Assembly (NCBI GenBank): GCA_907165275.2
Contig: OU015670.1
Location: 4,491,501-4,555,500 of the forward strand
DNA from: Zygaena filipendulae
Lineage: Eukaryota; Arthropoda; Insecta; Lepidoptera; Zygaenidae
Direction of reading: 5' to 3'
DNA length: 64,000 nt
Below the pieces are notes generated by a model. That model did not search any database and had not been told where the DNA came from. It worked only from the letters and a program-made list of their open reading frames with translations. The position numbers and the translations under genes are program-made. Shown piece after piece: positions 33,701 to 46,162 of the stretch; within the stretch, counting starts at the first letter, position 1; every line of letters starts with the position of its first letter.

Positions 33701-34114
33701 CTTCATTCAGGACAAAGCATTGACCGAAACCAATAATATTTAGATAGTAGATTGTCATGAAGAGCGTACAATTTGCTATTTTATCACTGATTTTATCCAA
33801 AAATGTTAAATTTTATCCAAGACAAATATCCGTCCGAGACAAAAGCAACAAATATCATTGAAAGCAAGGTCGTTTAATGATGTTGAGGATAAAAATAGTT
33901 GTAAAGCCGAGTAGAATATAGGTATGTACTTAATCCGGTGCGAGGACATAAAACTGTAAATAAAAATTGACAATTTTAAATAGCAGTACCTATTGTGAAA
34001 ACAACATGGCAGCTGGAGGGTTGTAATGACAATAAATAGCAACAATTTGTTTTACTGCACTCGTGCGTACAAATATGTTTAAGGCCACATACTTACTTAT
34101 TATTTACATTGATT

Positions 34115-34278
34115 CAGGTGCTGATCTATGGGGGACAATAGGTGCATTTGCCCCCCGAGGACTTAATAAAACCTACTTCAATCAGAACTTAGAAAAATCT
34201 TTGACCCTGTAAATTCAAAAAAATTCTTGTTGCAAACCAAAAGTGTCCCCCCTCAACCAAATCCTAGATCCGCGCCTG
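34115..34278. mobile_element. hAT-like MITE with 8-bp target duplication
   Basis: The ends CAGGTGCTGATCTATGG and its partner (TCCTAGATCCGCGCCTG) are imperfect inverted repeats beginning CAGG. CATTGATT is duplicated exactly on both sides (34107-34114 and 34279-34286). An 8-bp duplication is the hallmark of hAT transposons. Confidence 0.8.
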
Positions 34279-34844
34279 CATTGATTTATTAATCATTTTA
34301 ATATATTGGACACTTTTATATAATGTTTGGTATGCTTGGTATGCTTTTCTGTTATAACCTTGTCTGTGGCTCTCATACCACGTAGATACGAGTCACACTT
34401 GACAACGAACGACGCCAGAGAGATAATAAAAATGTTCAATGTTTAATAATAAAAGCATTTTTATACGTCCGTCCGTGACCTTCACTGTATTGGTAATCTA
34501 TATCAGTAATCATACTATACCTACATATATTTTAAATTCGAAAGTTTGTGCGTATGTATACATTATGTGACTTATGAGTTAGTACTATCAAAGACTAGTA
34601 ATTATAAGTATTATTATAAAGAAGCTACACGCTCCGCGGGAACCCCCCGCGAAAATGACCTTGGTAAAGACTGAGGAGAGTATGACACGAATAGAATCTA
34701 CATGTGACAGCTGACAGGTACTGTCAGCTCGCTGTACACGTACACGTGTACGGTAGGTACACGGTGTACCTCTACCAGCCGGCCGTCTTTACTTGTGGGA
34801 AAGTAGGTACTTGCCGTACTTTGCTAATCAGGGGCCATATTTTT

Positions 34845-35520
34845 TAACCGACTTCCAAAAAAGCGGAGGTTCTATGTTCGATTGTATGTATTTTTTTTAT
34901 GTATGTTCACCGATTACTCGAAGACGGTTGGACCGATTTCGAAAATTCTTTTTTTGTTTGAAAGGTCCCATTGCAACCAAGTCGAGATCTGATAATGGGA
35001 TCTTGGAGAAATCGAGGGAACTCTTCAAAAATTATAGGCACACCTTTAGCGATTTGGGTATTTTTTATAGTAAATCGTTCATTTGCTTTTGGAAAGCAAA
35101 ATTTGAAGAAGTGGAACTGATAATGAAAACCGCAGATGGCCATCGGAACTACTAAATAATACGTATTTCACAGATTCCGATTCGTTAACTTTAATGTGGT
35201 TTCTAAACAATTTATGTTCGTCACAATGTGTATGGTGAAGTGGAACTGATGGTGGTGTACCAGCAGAACTCCTCAAAAATTAACGTCCCTGCATCGGGAA
35301 AAGCAATATTTTGTATACGGTTATGAGCAGTTGACATTAGGCTATTGTAACTTAGATAAATTACAAACCGACTCACTAAAAAGCAAGAAATAAACAAATT
35401 TTTAACAAAAAAATTAAAACCGACTTCCAAAAACACAAAACTAATAAAAAGCCAAAAATGAAAAGCTAAAAATAACAAAATATCTAATTAATCCAAATGA
35501 CAAAAACACGCGTTGCACAA
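34845..35520. mobile_element. AACCGACTTCC TIR element, third copy
   Basis: It starts TTTTTTAACCGACTTCCAAA and carries one internal unit of the kind duplicated in the copy at 30017. It reaches the AAAACCGACTTCCAAAAACA block at 35417. ACGCGT-centred inverted words (AAAAACACGCGTT, AACGCGTGTTTTT) close it. Confidence 0.65.
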
Positions 35521-35560
35521 ACCAAATACCAAACGCGTGTTTTTGTCATTAGGAATAATA

Positions 35561-35880
35561 GGCTAGTTTCCTGGGTAAAAAAATCGAAATTCTATTTAGT
35601 CCGTCAGTTAGATAATAAAAAAATAAAAGACACGTATTTTTTCCTTTTTTAAAATAATGGAAATATGCATAGATAAAGTGCATTAAAGTTTAGGGTGGGG
35701 GACTCGTGATGTCACAGCTCGCTATAACGTGCGAACAAACTGTAGCGAGGCGTGACGTCATGTGAAATTTCGACTTGATATATCTCCGTTATTTTTTGGT
35801 TACATAAAAAAAAAAATACGTGTCCAATATTTTTTAATAATCTACAAAACGGACTAAAAAAAAAATTTAGGAAACTAGCC
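35561..35880 (-). mobile_element. CRE-bearing TIR element, copy 5 with perfect ends
   Basis: The ends GGCTAGTTTCCT and AGGAAACTAGCC are exact complements and are flanked by TA on each side, so the borders are clear. One CRE is perfect (TGACGTCA near 35753); the other reads TGATGTCA. Confidence 0.85.
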
Positions 35881-36211
35881 TATTCGATATTTTGTTTGGG
35901 CCGGTAAAAGAATAAGATTTTAAATTTCGTAGGATTTTTTTCGGTTCCTACGAAATTTAAAATTTACACAAAATATTTAGTAGGTAGTTTTATTTCATTG
36001 GACAATCTCAATATCACACAAATTAGCTCCCTGAGTAGTCCTGAAACTCACGTAAAACCGCGAACATTGGCTAGCAATATTTATGTTGTACGTACCTACC
36101 TACGAATAATAATGTGTCATTTAAATTCGCGATTCAAGTTCAATGACTTCTTATCGTCGATGGCGCTTGTTTTTAAAACATTTTTAAAACGTTTTAATAT
36201 TTGTACCTGCA

Positions 36212-37003
36212 CTAGCTGTTCCCCGCGGTTCCACCCGCGGTAATTTCGGAGTTCCCGCGGGAATTCCAGGTTACAATATATCCTATTTTACTCAGGGATA
36301 ATGGAACATTTTAATCGTTAAAGAATATTTGAAATCGGTCCAGTAATTTTTGAATTAAATGTTAACAAACAAACAAACAAAAAATCAAATCTTTACCCTT
36401 TATAATATTATTTTAGAAATATAATAACATTGAAAATTGTGAGTACGTGCTCTTCGTGATAGGTATTGTATCTTAATGTTTATCTATGTTTATGCTTTAC
36501 CTTTCACAGGGTAGATAAATGGAGATCAGAGACGAACCAGCTGTTTCAGAATTTGAGTCTGTCAAGAGATCTGTAGGTGATTTTTTATTTATTTACGTAT
36601 TTATTTATTACTAGCTGTGCCCCGCGGTCTCACCCGCAATAAATTTAGAGCTCCCGCGGGAATACCGGGATAAAATTCGCCTATGTCCTTCTTTGTACCC
36701 CTGACGACGTGTACCTATGCAAAACTTCGTGGTGATCGGTTGAGTCGTTAAGCCGTGAAAGCGTAACAAACAAACAAACAAACTCAAACTCTTTCGAATT
36801 TATAATAATTAGTTAGGACTAGTTAGGATAAATACGATCGTGAATTTATTTGTTTGTTTGTTAAGCATTCACGCCTTAACTACTCAACCGTTCGGCATAA
36901 AGTTTTGCATACACGTTGTCAAGGGTACAGAGAAGGACACAGGGTACTTTTTGTCCCGGAATTCCCGCGGGAACTCCGAAATTAACGCGGGTGAAACCTC
37001 AGA
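36212..37003. repeat. Cluster of three CTAGCTGT-type repeats
   Basis: There are plus copies at 36212-36415 and 36613-36823 and a minus copy at 36825-37003. The last two lie tail to tail, so their AACAAACAAACAAACTC tails meet. No gene. Confidence 0.7.
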
Positions 37004-37016
37004 GTAGGTACATATA

Positions 37017-37253
37017 CCGCCGCACTCAGAGTCGACTTTAATGATTACTTAGTTAAGTATAGATTTTTAAAACAAAACTGCCGCAATCAGAGACGTTCAG
37101 TAAATTAATGTTAATTGGCATTTAATGAGATGTAACTTAATTACTTAAATGCCAATTAACATTAATTTATTAAACTTGTCTGATTGCGGCAGTTTCGTTT
37201 TAAAAATCTATACTTAACTAAGTAATCATTAAAGTCGACTCAGAGTGCGGCGG
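37017..37253. mobile_element. 237-bp foldback element, copy B
   Basis: Same length and ends as the copy at 2326-2562 (CCGCCGCACTCAGAGTCGAC), but its arms are interchanged relative to copy A. RNA from it could form a hairpin of about 110 bp. No clear target duplication. Confidence 0.85.
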
Positions 37254-37532
37254 AGTTGTAAATATAATATAGGTAATTATTATGTTGCTAATAGTGAAAT
37301 AAATATTGCTAATATTGTATAAGACCAAGGACAGCTGATAATCGAATTGTTTTGTATTTGCAAACAGAATGTACAGACAAGCTTGAAGATACAGAATTGG
37401 CCACTCGACGCCCGAAACACAATCAACAATAGTGACTTGAAAACAAAATGAAGCGTATAAAATATACTGGCAGTTTACGACACCACGTGAAAGTTAAAAT
37501 CCTTCGTGTGTGTAATTATTTTTAAAAAAAAC

Positions 37533-38066
37533 GGCCAAGTGCGAGTCGGACTCGCGCATGAAGGGTTCCGTACCATTATTAATTACTAGCTGTGCCCCGC
37601 GGTGTTACCCACGGCAATTCTGGAGTTCCCGCGGAAATTCCGGGATAAAAGTACCCTTCTCTGTACCCCTGACAACGTGTATGCGAAATTTCATCCAAAT
37701 CCGTTCAACCATTTTTGCGTGATTGAGTAACAAGCATCCAAACATCCACACTTTCATATTTATAATATTAGTAGGATAAAAACGACAAAAACGTCTATCT
37801 GTTGCCGTTATCAATATCGAGCAAAAACGAGCAAGAAAATCATGTTTGTTGTATAGGAACCGCCTTAAATATTTATTTTATTATGTTTTTTAGTATTTGT
37901 TGCTATAGCGGCAACAGAAATACATCATCTGTGAAACTTTCAACTGTCTAACTATCACGGTTCATGAGATATAGCCTAGTGACAGATGTACCTACAGACG
38001 GACGGACAGCGAAGTCTTAGTAATAGGGTCCCGTTTTATACCCTTTGGGTACGGAACCCTCAAAAT
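37533..38066 (+). repeat. GGCCAAGTGCGAGTCGG repeat with a nested CTAGCTGT repeat
   Basis: It starts ACGGCCAAGTGCGAGTCGGA with GGGTTCCGTACC, and ends with the inverted GGGTACGGAACCCTC at 38047-38061. A CTAGCTGT-type copy (37587-37777) interrupts it. A 5' fragment of the same family lies at 44757-44810. Confidence 0.65.
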
Positions 38067-38089
38067 GCACTGGTAAGTACTCAAGCGAG

Positions 38090-39221
38090 TAGGGGAGCGG
38101 GGGGCACGTTGTTACAATTTTTAGATAATTGTCAATATGACAAAAGGCATCAAATAATTTATACATTTGATTCCTTTTATCGTTAGTATGTCTATTCAGC
38201 TATTGAAGTGATCGAAAAGTTATTAAAATTTATGTAATTTTTTCACAATGGACAATTTAACCAAAAAAGTCGATTGTAACAACTTACCCCAGATTTGGGG
38301 CAAGTTGTTACATTCTTGGGGCACGATGTTACGGTAGGTAAATGAACAAAATCATCAATGATTAATATTTTTTTTTCATTTCAAAACGTTATAAACAAAA
38401 GAGATCACTAAACAGTCTTTTAACATTTATGAGAATTATAATATTATCTACCTATATCGTAATTTTTGGAGAAAAATAATATAACTTTGGCAGGAACTTT
38501 TTTAAATTTTATATAAAAACACATAAACTTCGTCTGCAATTAACAACTTGTAGTAAATTATTTATGCTCATTAGTTATTTTAATAAACTTTTAGCAAACT
38601 AAAATATTTTGGATTCCAACATTGTAAGGTACTTAGGTATATTATAGAAAAATATATAGTTATTTATATAGAGGTAGGTAACAATATCACATACTAATAT
38701 TAAATTAGGCTTCATCAGAATTGCAATTAATGCAAATGCAAATGAGTGAACGTTTTTGTTACACATTTGACATGGGCTCACATTTTGCATTCTTAAAATT
38801 CTACCCAATCTTATATGTAACAACTTACCCCAAAAAATTGTAACTACCTGCCCCATGGCACGTTTTTTAATATAAATTGAAGTCACCATTAATGGATATC
38901 GATAGTAGAAAAAAACAATATTGCAAATTAATGGTAGATATATTCTGAACGTTCAGGCTTAAACATTTTGAGAAAATAAAAAATATAAACATCAGGAATC
39001 AAAAATTTCGTAAAGGATTTTTTTCCTTTCTTGGTTGAAATCTAGACTCATGCACACAACCTAGCAGCTGGGCACTTGGCGGGTCACTTATCATTTTTAT
39101 GTAATGGATGATGTTATAAGAAAACAAACGAGTCCAATTATGTCCACCAAAGAGTTTAAAATACCGGTAAAAAAGGCATGTAACTTCTTACCCCTGTAAC
39201 AACATGCCCCCCGCTCCCTTA
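38090..39221. mobile_element. 1.1-kb nonautonomous TIR element related to 11621-12826
   Basis: The left end TAGGGGAGCGGGGGGCACGT mirrors the right end ATGCCCCCCGCTCCCTTA. The internal words GGGGCAAGTTGTTACA and TGTAACAACTTACCCC repeat the subterminal sequence. No coding frame beyond chance. Confidence 0.7.
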
Positions 39222-40049
39222 CAGTTAAGTGCAAAAGTAGAATTGTATTGTGAAACAAGTACTACCTACCTAGGTATAAACAGTTTGTATCATGAAACTT
39301 TTAGGTATAATTAACTATTGGATTTTGTTTGCGCTCTCTCCGAAACTGCTAAATATCGCCTAAATATAAAAATCGTGACCAAAAAATTTTGTAAATAATA
39401 ACAATTTTAAAACTATTATCAGGATGAAAGAGCCCTATCTTCTCTTGGAATGGGAGATTACTTTCATCCTGATACAAATAAGGAAACAAAAAAAAATTGG
39501 GCGGATCATACCCTAAGGGTCATCCACCTGATTCACTGTTTATTTTATTATTATTAATTCTTTATTGCACAGTACGTACAAATGGCGAACTTAACTGTTC
39601 CTTTTCTTTGTATTGCCGCTGGCACGCCGAAAAACAAAATGAATCTACAAGTCATTCACCCGGGTCAACCTACGATTTTATTTAAGTTTTTCTCTGTAAT
39701 GTACCTACATAGGTATCAGTGTTTTTATTTAAGAATAATTTCCTTCTACGACGTAAAAGAATTAAATAAGAAAAGATTGTTTAAAATTCCACCCTTAATG
39801 GGATAAAAAGGGATAAAAGCTTTATGTTATCATTGAATCGATATTTGGGCTGTTGGTCTTTTTAGATTAAATAAAAACATGCATTTTAGGGTTTTTTTTT
39901 GTAATTCAACTTCCAAAAAGAAAAGAGTGAATGAACACATATCTAAGGTAGACTTTCCTATTAAAATCGCAAAGAAAGTATATTATAACTGAAGTTATAG
40001 AGATTGATCTAGTTTCCGCTTGACTGTACATTGTTACATGTTTTATAAC

Positions 40050-40250
40050 CGACTAGCTGTACCGCACGGTTTCACTCGCGATAATTTCGGAGTTCCCGCG
40101 GACTTGTTCCATATAAACTTTGCAACCCCTTTTCATCCCCTTAGGGGATTGATTTTCAAAATTTCTTTCTTGTCGAATGCCTATGTCATACAAAGAACAC
40201 ACCTTCAAAGTTTCAGCAGGGCAATTACGTAACTTTTTGTGCATTCATCT
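40050..40250 (+). repeat. CTAGCTGT-type repeat fused to another tail
   Basis: It begins GACTAGCTGTACCGCACGG and GGAGTTCCCGCGG, then changes to the CCTATGTCATACAAAGAACA tail that is also seen near 33620. Confidence 0.55.
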
Positions 40251-40349
40251 TTCAGTTTCAATCAGAAAAATAGCGATTTTGTGATTAATTAACCATGCTT
40301 AGACAGCTTCAACTTTTGAAGTATGTTCGGGCAGAACATACTTCAAAAG

Positions 40350-40615
40350 TCATGAGGGGCTATTATGGAACTTTTGTTTCTATCATTTATCGGTAGGCCC
40401 TGTGTCCAACCAAGCAAACGTGAAACCAAGCAAACGTGCTACATAATATTACATATTATGTATATATTATACTATAGTCATATATTATATATACACGCCC
40501 AGACTGGAAAATGGAACCCTGTGTTCGTCACACAAAGTCCACCCCCACCGGGAATCGAACCCGGAACCTCTTGATTAGCGGGCAGGCATGGTGACCTACT
40601 GCGCCTACCTACCTC
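40350..40615 (-). repeat. tRNA-derived SINE
   Basis: On the minus strand a polymerase III B box (GGTTCGATTCCCGG, 40550-40563) follows an A-box-like GGCGCAGTAGGTC (about 40596-40608) at tRNA spacing. The body contains CCAGTCTGGGCG, which also marks a headless piece at 48780-48910. There is no cloverleaf typical of a functional tRNA. Confidence 0.7.
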
Positions 40616-40619
40616 TTTT

Positions 40620-42210
40620 ATTATTAAAAGAAGTGTTTATTTAATTGACAAAAATAGCCCAAATGGTCGGTGACTAACAATGCCTAAGGAATACCTGCAA
40701 TCAGAATAATATTAAAAACCAAAATTAACAACCAGATTAACAATTTTTTTTTTTGTAATCGGTTAGGTATTGATTTTATCTTATACACCGCTGTTTATTA
40801 AAATATATTTTCAATGTACTACAGACACGCAAATTCTGTTTAATTATATCTATGTATAGATATATCTCGTATAGACAAACCAATAAATTATATAGACCGT
40901 ACCTAAAATTGACTAGTTCGTTATAATAATACCAGTAGTATGTACATACTACGTGCCGGCGCAATACCTATATTATGTGATACCTATGAATATGTGCAAA
41001 AAGGAAAACCCAATTATTCATAGATACGTCAAATATAAGTCACCTATTCACCTATTTAACCGAAAATTTAATTGATCCAGAGTTTATTTTGCAATGTTTG
41101 AAACATTTACACCGCAACAGCAGTTGTAAAATTTCATTTTATTTTAAATAATATTTTCGGTAATTTCAAAACTTTAGTGCAATTAATTTGTCACTGAGAC
41201 TAAATTTGGCAAATCGGTCAAGGTTACGCGAATTTATCGCGTTCCGTGAAATAAAACTAGGCTATACAGTATACATACAAACTTAGCCGTTCCTTATCTA
41301 CAACTTTCGCTAACTTTCGTATTTATTTCGAGTATTGAGTACCTATAGCATATATATTTTTTATCATGCGGTTTGATATTGCAAACCATGGTAGGTAGTA
41401 GGTACTATATAGCTTGCAAAATCTTTCTCTGACCTCTTGGAGGACACTGAAGAAATTAGCTCGAAACGTCATAATTTTGGTCGTAATACCTATATAATAT
41501 GTAGTTTCCAACAAGAACCAACAATATGTTCCCGCTCATCTCATCTCATCTGAATACGAGATTTTTATATATCTATACTCAATAGGTATTATAAAGCTGA
41601 AGAGTTTGTTTGGTTGAACGCGCTAAACTCAGGAACTACTATGGTTCGAATTGTTTTGTTTTTGTTGGACAGTCAATTTATCGAAGAAGGCAACACGCTA
41701 CGGCCAATAGAAGCGGAGTATCAAATTGACAAGGGTGAAACCCAGCTAGTGGTAAATATATAAGATAGCACTCTAATATACGGCGATTTGATGTAGGAAG
41801 TTTTTATTGCTGTACACAAACTTTTACCGAGCATTGTACCTACCTAGATACATCCCGATAATATACACATTTCAATGGCAATATCTAACAATAACAATGA
41901 TTTTACCTAATGTTTTTTTATTGTAATATTCACGTCGCGTTGGGGTTTTTCGAAATGTGAAAAATATATGAATGTACCGACGCGTTGATAGGTAGGTACC
42001 GAATTTTCCTCCCAGAGCGTCCGACATAGGTTGTTATTAACTATTCATTTATTTGTGCCACCGACATTTTTACCGACCGCAATTTTTAAAATATTAGCGT
42101 GTTGAAATCTGTCGCCAAGCACCTAACTGTGTGTTCCGGTAGCCTCACTTGAAAGTCAGTTCCCACTTTCAGGCTAGGTGTGTTTGCTATCTTCGACCAC
42201 ACTCACTTAA
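40620..42210. other. Gene-free spacer
   Basis: The only repeat I see is at 41375-41510, with GAAGAAATTAGCTCGAAACG. It recurs at 42945-43005 and, reversed, at 46020-46095. No supported gene. Confidence 0.45.
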
Positions 42211-42216
42211 CATCAG

Positions 42217-42399
42217 CCCCTTTAGCCAAGTTGACATTCTATAATCGTTAACGCATAGAAAACTAAGAAACGAATCGTCACGTCACGTGGCCACGTACAA
42301 TCATCCAATCAAAACTCTAGTCTTTGTGTGTGACCACGTGATATAACGACTGCGTTCCTTAGTTTTCTATGCATTGTAGAATGTCGATTTGGCTAGGGG
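42217..42399. mobile_element. MITE carrying two CACGTG E-boxes
   Basis: The ends CCCCTTTAGCCAAGTTGACA and its imperfect partner (GTCGATTTGGCTAGGGG) are inverted, and inner words CATAGAAAACTAAG and CTTAGTTTTCTATG pair perfectly. CACGTG lies at 42284-42289 and 42335-42340. One end of the same family occurs at 53838-53890. Confidence 0.75.
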
Positions 42400-42502
42400 T
42401 GAAGTTGTAGTTAACGCCCAGCCCATTCACATAACAAAACAAAAGCTGCAGTAGGCATCTATCTTTCTTTCTTTTTTCTTCTTATTGGCTTTCGCATATA
42501 AA

Positions 42503-42830
42503 GCTTAGTTTACACGAAGCCAACACTGGCTGCCAATAAGACTGGCAGCCAGCGCTGGCTTGTTATTGGCCTCGCATAAACAGTTTTTCAAGCCAAGCCA
42601 GCGCTGACTGCCAGCACTGGTGGAAATAGAGCGCCGGTCTATTTTTCTAGTCAGTGACCTCCGCCCGCATACCCCTCGACCCCCGCGCCTGCGTTGCGGA
42701 GGCTTGTCTGAGGACTGGCGCCAGCGTTACTGGCTTCGTGTTTATGACGTGTTCACACCACAAGCAGCCAGCGCAGGCTTGTCTGAGGACTGGCGCCAGC
42801 GTTAATGGCTTCGTGTAATCCGCACTTAAT
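42503..42830. mobile_element. ACACGAAGCCA TIR element rich in CTGGCGCCAGCG
   Basis: The left end TTTACACGAAGCCAACACTGG mirrors the right GCGTTAATGGCTTCGTGTAA. A unit GGCTTGTCTGAGGACTGGCG occurs twice (42701 and 42776). GC-rich, no gene. Confidence 0.65.
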
Positions 42831-43184
42831 GCGTTTAGCCAGTTTCAAATAAAACAAGTTCAAAAATAAGTTCAAAAACAAATTAGCGTTTAGCATCGTT
42901 GTACGGTTTGAACTTGTAGGCCATGTTACTGAATAGACTATAAGAACTTTCTCGGAGCTCTTGTAGGAAACCGAAGAAATCAGCTCGAAATGTCATATAT
43001 CTTCTTGAACACATAAAAAACCGTCACTGTGAAAATTATTGTCCAATACAGCACCTTATAACACAACAATATCCACTTTTGACCATTTTTTATCGACATG
43101 AAAATTAATGACCGAACCGCCATCTTTGATTGCCGCCAAAAAACTCCTGGTATAAATCGATAGATTTGATTTAGTGTGAAAACA

Positions 43185-43422
43185 GAGCCCTTATTCACTA
43201 TGATCAATAACATTTCTTGCCCATAACGCGCGTCCAATAAACACAATCCTAAACACTCCAGATGCAAAAATATAAAAAAATTATATTCTTTATGACAAAA
43301 CACAACGATGTAAATGTATTTTTTAAAGTGAAACTTCTTTGAACACGAGGGAATACCAATTTAAATGGCGCCCTATCTTAACGCGATGCGTTATGGTCAA
43401 TGGTCATAGTGAATAAGGGCCC
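43185..43422. mobile_element. GAGCCCTTATTCACTATGA TIR element
   Basis: The terminal inverted repeats GAGCCCTTATTCACTATGA and TCATAGTGAATAAGGGCCC bound a 238-bp noncoding element. A one-ended relative lies in the PLCE intron at 3062-3200. Confidence 0.75.
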
Positions 43423-43607
43423 AGATGAATATAAATTTCATCGGCTATTTTCGCATACAAAGCTAAAGACTTCAATTAACTTATAGGTACATTGAATTTT
43501 ATTCCTCTGATAATAAAATTAATCTTTGTTTTTGCAATTAAAAAAATGTCCCATGTATATTAAGCGAGTATCTCTATGTAGTTTGTGATACCTTTGACAT
43601 ATTAGTC

Positions 43608-43805
43608 TACTAGCTGCTCCCCACTGTTTCAGACGCATTATTTGGGAGGGCCCGCGAGAATTCCGCGATAAAAAGTTATATACCTACGCTATTTCCTTTT
43701 CTGTACCCCAGACAACATGTATTTAAAATGATCGGTTGAATGGTTATAAGGCGTAACAAATATACAAATAAACTCACATTCTCATTTGTAATAATACCTA
43801 AGAAT
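43608..43805 (+). repeat. CTAGCTGT-type repeat
   Basis: A diverged copy from ACTAGCTGCTCCCCACTG to CTCATTTGTAATAATACC. A shorter copy follows at 44985-45120. Confidence 0.6.
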
Positions 43806-46162
43806 TAGAGATAATGGCTCATACAGTCGAAACCGAATATTATAGCGACATCGTTTACTACGATGCAATGGACCGGTTATTACGACCAAATGGTAAAGTT
43901 CCAGCCAAATCCCTATAATTACCTATCATAATAAGTACCGCCTATAAGGACATCGGATACATCGCTTAAAACGACGAAACTTTACGACGATAATGATAAT
44001 ATTCATCACACATAACAACCTAACCGTATTACTAATTGTTCTAGCAAAATAAAAAAACTCCGAAAGTAACGCGGATGTCACTGCTGGTAGGTAAAAAACT
44101 CAGAAGAATAACTAAAGCAATTCTTCTGAGATAAAAAAGTACAAAAACGTCTTTGTGATTCTCAACGTGTGATGACATGTTTTATTCTTCTTCTTCTTCT
44201 TTAATAATGGCGTCTATAATTATAATTTGCCAATGACAATGTTTCTTAATAATATAACAATCTCTTCATCTACTTCTTCAATTATGGCGAATCGCCAATG
44301 ACAATGTTAGATTGTTCCCCAAGTTAAAACATGGCTCTTTTGAAAATCAGTTTCCTGCTCAGGGTCCAAAATAGATGCTGAAAAGTGACTGAAATAACGA
44401 AAAACGTGACACGCGTGTTTTCGATACGGCTTTCACTCGTCAACAACCAATCTCTACCAGTCAACCTCCGGAAGCTGAAATAGCTTTACGTCCATGATTT
44501 ATGAAGACTGTGACGGCATGGCCATGGCATATGATGAAATTAAAAAGAATGTAACTCAAACTGGTGGAAGCCAATGAAAAAAAATTCAATGAATACACAT
44601 TACTGGCCAGTGAATGTTTAATGTCCGGATGTTCTGAAAAAAGAACATACACGTCAATTGTAACGTCAGCTCCGATTGGCGCTAAAAATACGCAGTTTTA
44701 CTACTTCGCGTTACATTTAACCGAAAACATTTACTCAGTAATATATCAATCAAAAAAGCGGCCAAGTGCGAGTCGGACTCGCCCATGAAGAGTTCCGTAG
44801 CAGCAAGTAACATAATAATATAAAATTTCTTGTAGTTCGTTGTAACTTTGATCGATGTTTTCAAAAATCGTTCAAAATCGAGCCTGTAAACAGTCAAGGT
44901 TCCATCCGTCATGTCATAGCATACCGTAGAGACAGCAAACAGTAGTGACTAGTGACAGACTACTTTTAACACACTTTTAACTTCTGGGTTTCACCCTCGT
45001 TAATTACGAGGTTCCCGCAGGAATGCCGTGATAAAATTACCATAAATCCTTTTCTGTACCTCTGCCAACGTGTATGCAAAATTTCATGAAAACTTTTTAT
45101 GTGCAAAATTTCTGGTTTGGCCAATGGTTTGGCTATAATTTTATGGTCCTAGTTTTTGTTGCTTTTCTTGCCTCAAAAAGGAAATGATTAAGTATGTACA
45201 AAAAGATTGCAAAACGTCAACTGTGATAAATATTAAGTAATGTCAAACGTTCAGTAAAATAGCAGAATACAGATTTTACATATAGGTATGTACCTAACTA
45301 GAAGAAAAGAAATCGCGAATACAGAATACCGTTTTCAATACATACCTTATTTAACCCCTCACGCTGTAACATCGCGTCGTTCTAAACAAAATAGACGGAC
45401 TATGTTTTGATATTAATATCTGCATGTAATAATACTACCTAGTCTTGAACACAAGATGAAAAAGGTTAACGAATAAGGTTAATTATCAATTATTATTTAA
45501 TAAATAGCATTGACATTAGGAAAATTCATACCAACAATCTCGAATCCGGGTAGGACGCGTAAACTATAAATACTTATAGGTTTTTACGTAATTTGTCTAA
45601 GTAACCAAGACATTTTTCCCTACACTATAAGATATTTTTGAGGAAAAACATTGTTTTTAATTATAGCTATAAGAATAAGGACCCAGGTAGCGCAGTTGGG
45701 TTTTTGCGTCAGCGTAAATACAATATTTCTGTAATGAACATTCATTGTTTTTTTTACGTATAATATGTTATTACGTGTAGTGTAGATTTTTAAAACGAGA
45801 GTCGAATATTGAATTCTTTCGATATGGCCCTTGTTTAACCTTGCACCCTGTATAATAATATATTTTACTGCCTATAGTTTTTAGTGGGAATTAAAGATGG
45901 CGGTCCCGTCACTTACTTGTGTCTTTAAAAATTTGTTGAAATTTACTCCTTTTTTTATTTCATCGTGCTGTATGAGACAATAATTTTCCCAGTGGCGTTA
46001 GCGCAAGAAGATAGGAGACATTCGAGCTGATTTCTTCAGTATCCTCCAAGAGCTCGAGAAAGATTGTGCAATCTCACCATGGTTTGCAATTTGAAGCGGT
46101 AGGTACGAATGTACGATGCCAGAGAGAAGGTAATCACTACGTTTTATACGATGCTAATAGAC

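Noticed and set aside
40540..40615. Possible functional tRNA gene
   Set aside because: A and B boxes are present, but the sequence does not fold as a full cloverleaf and continues into a repeat body, so it is a SINE.
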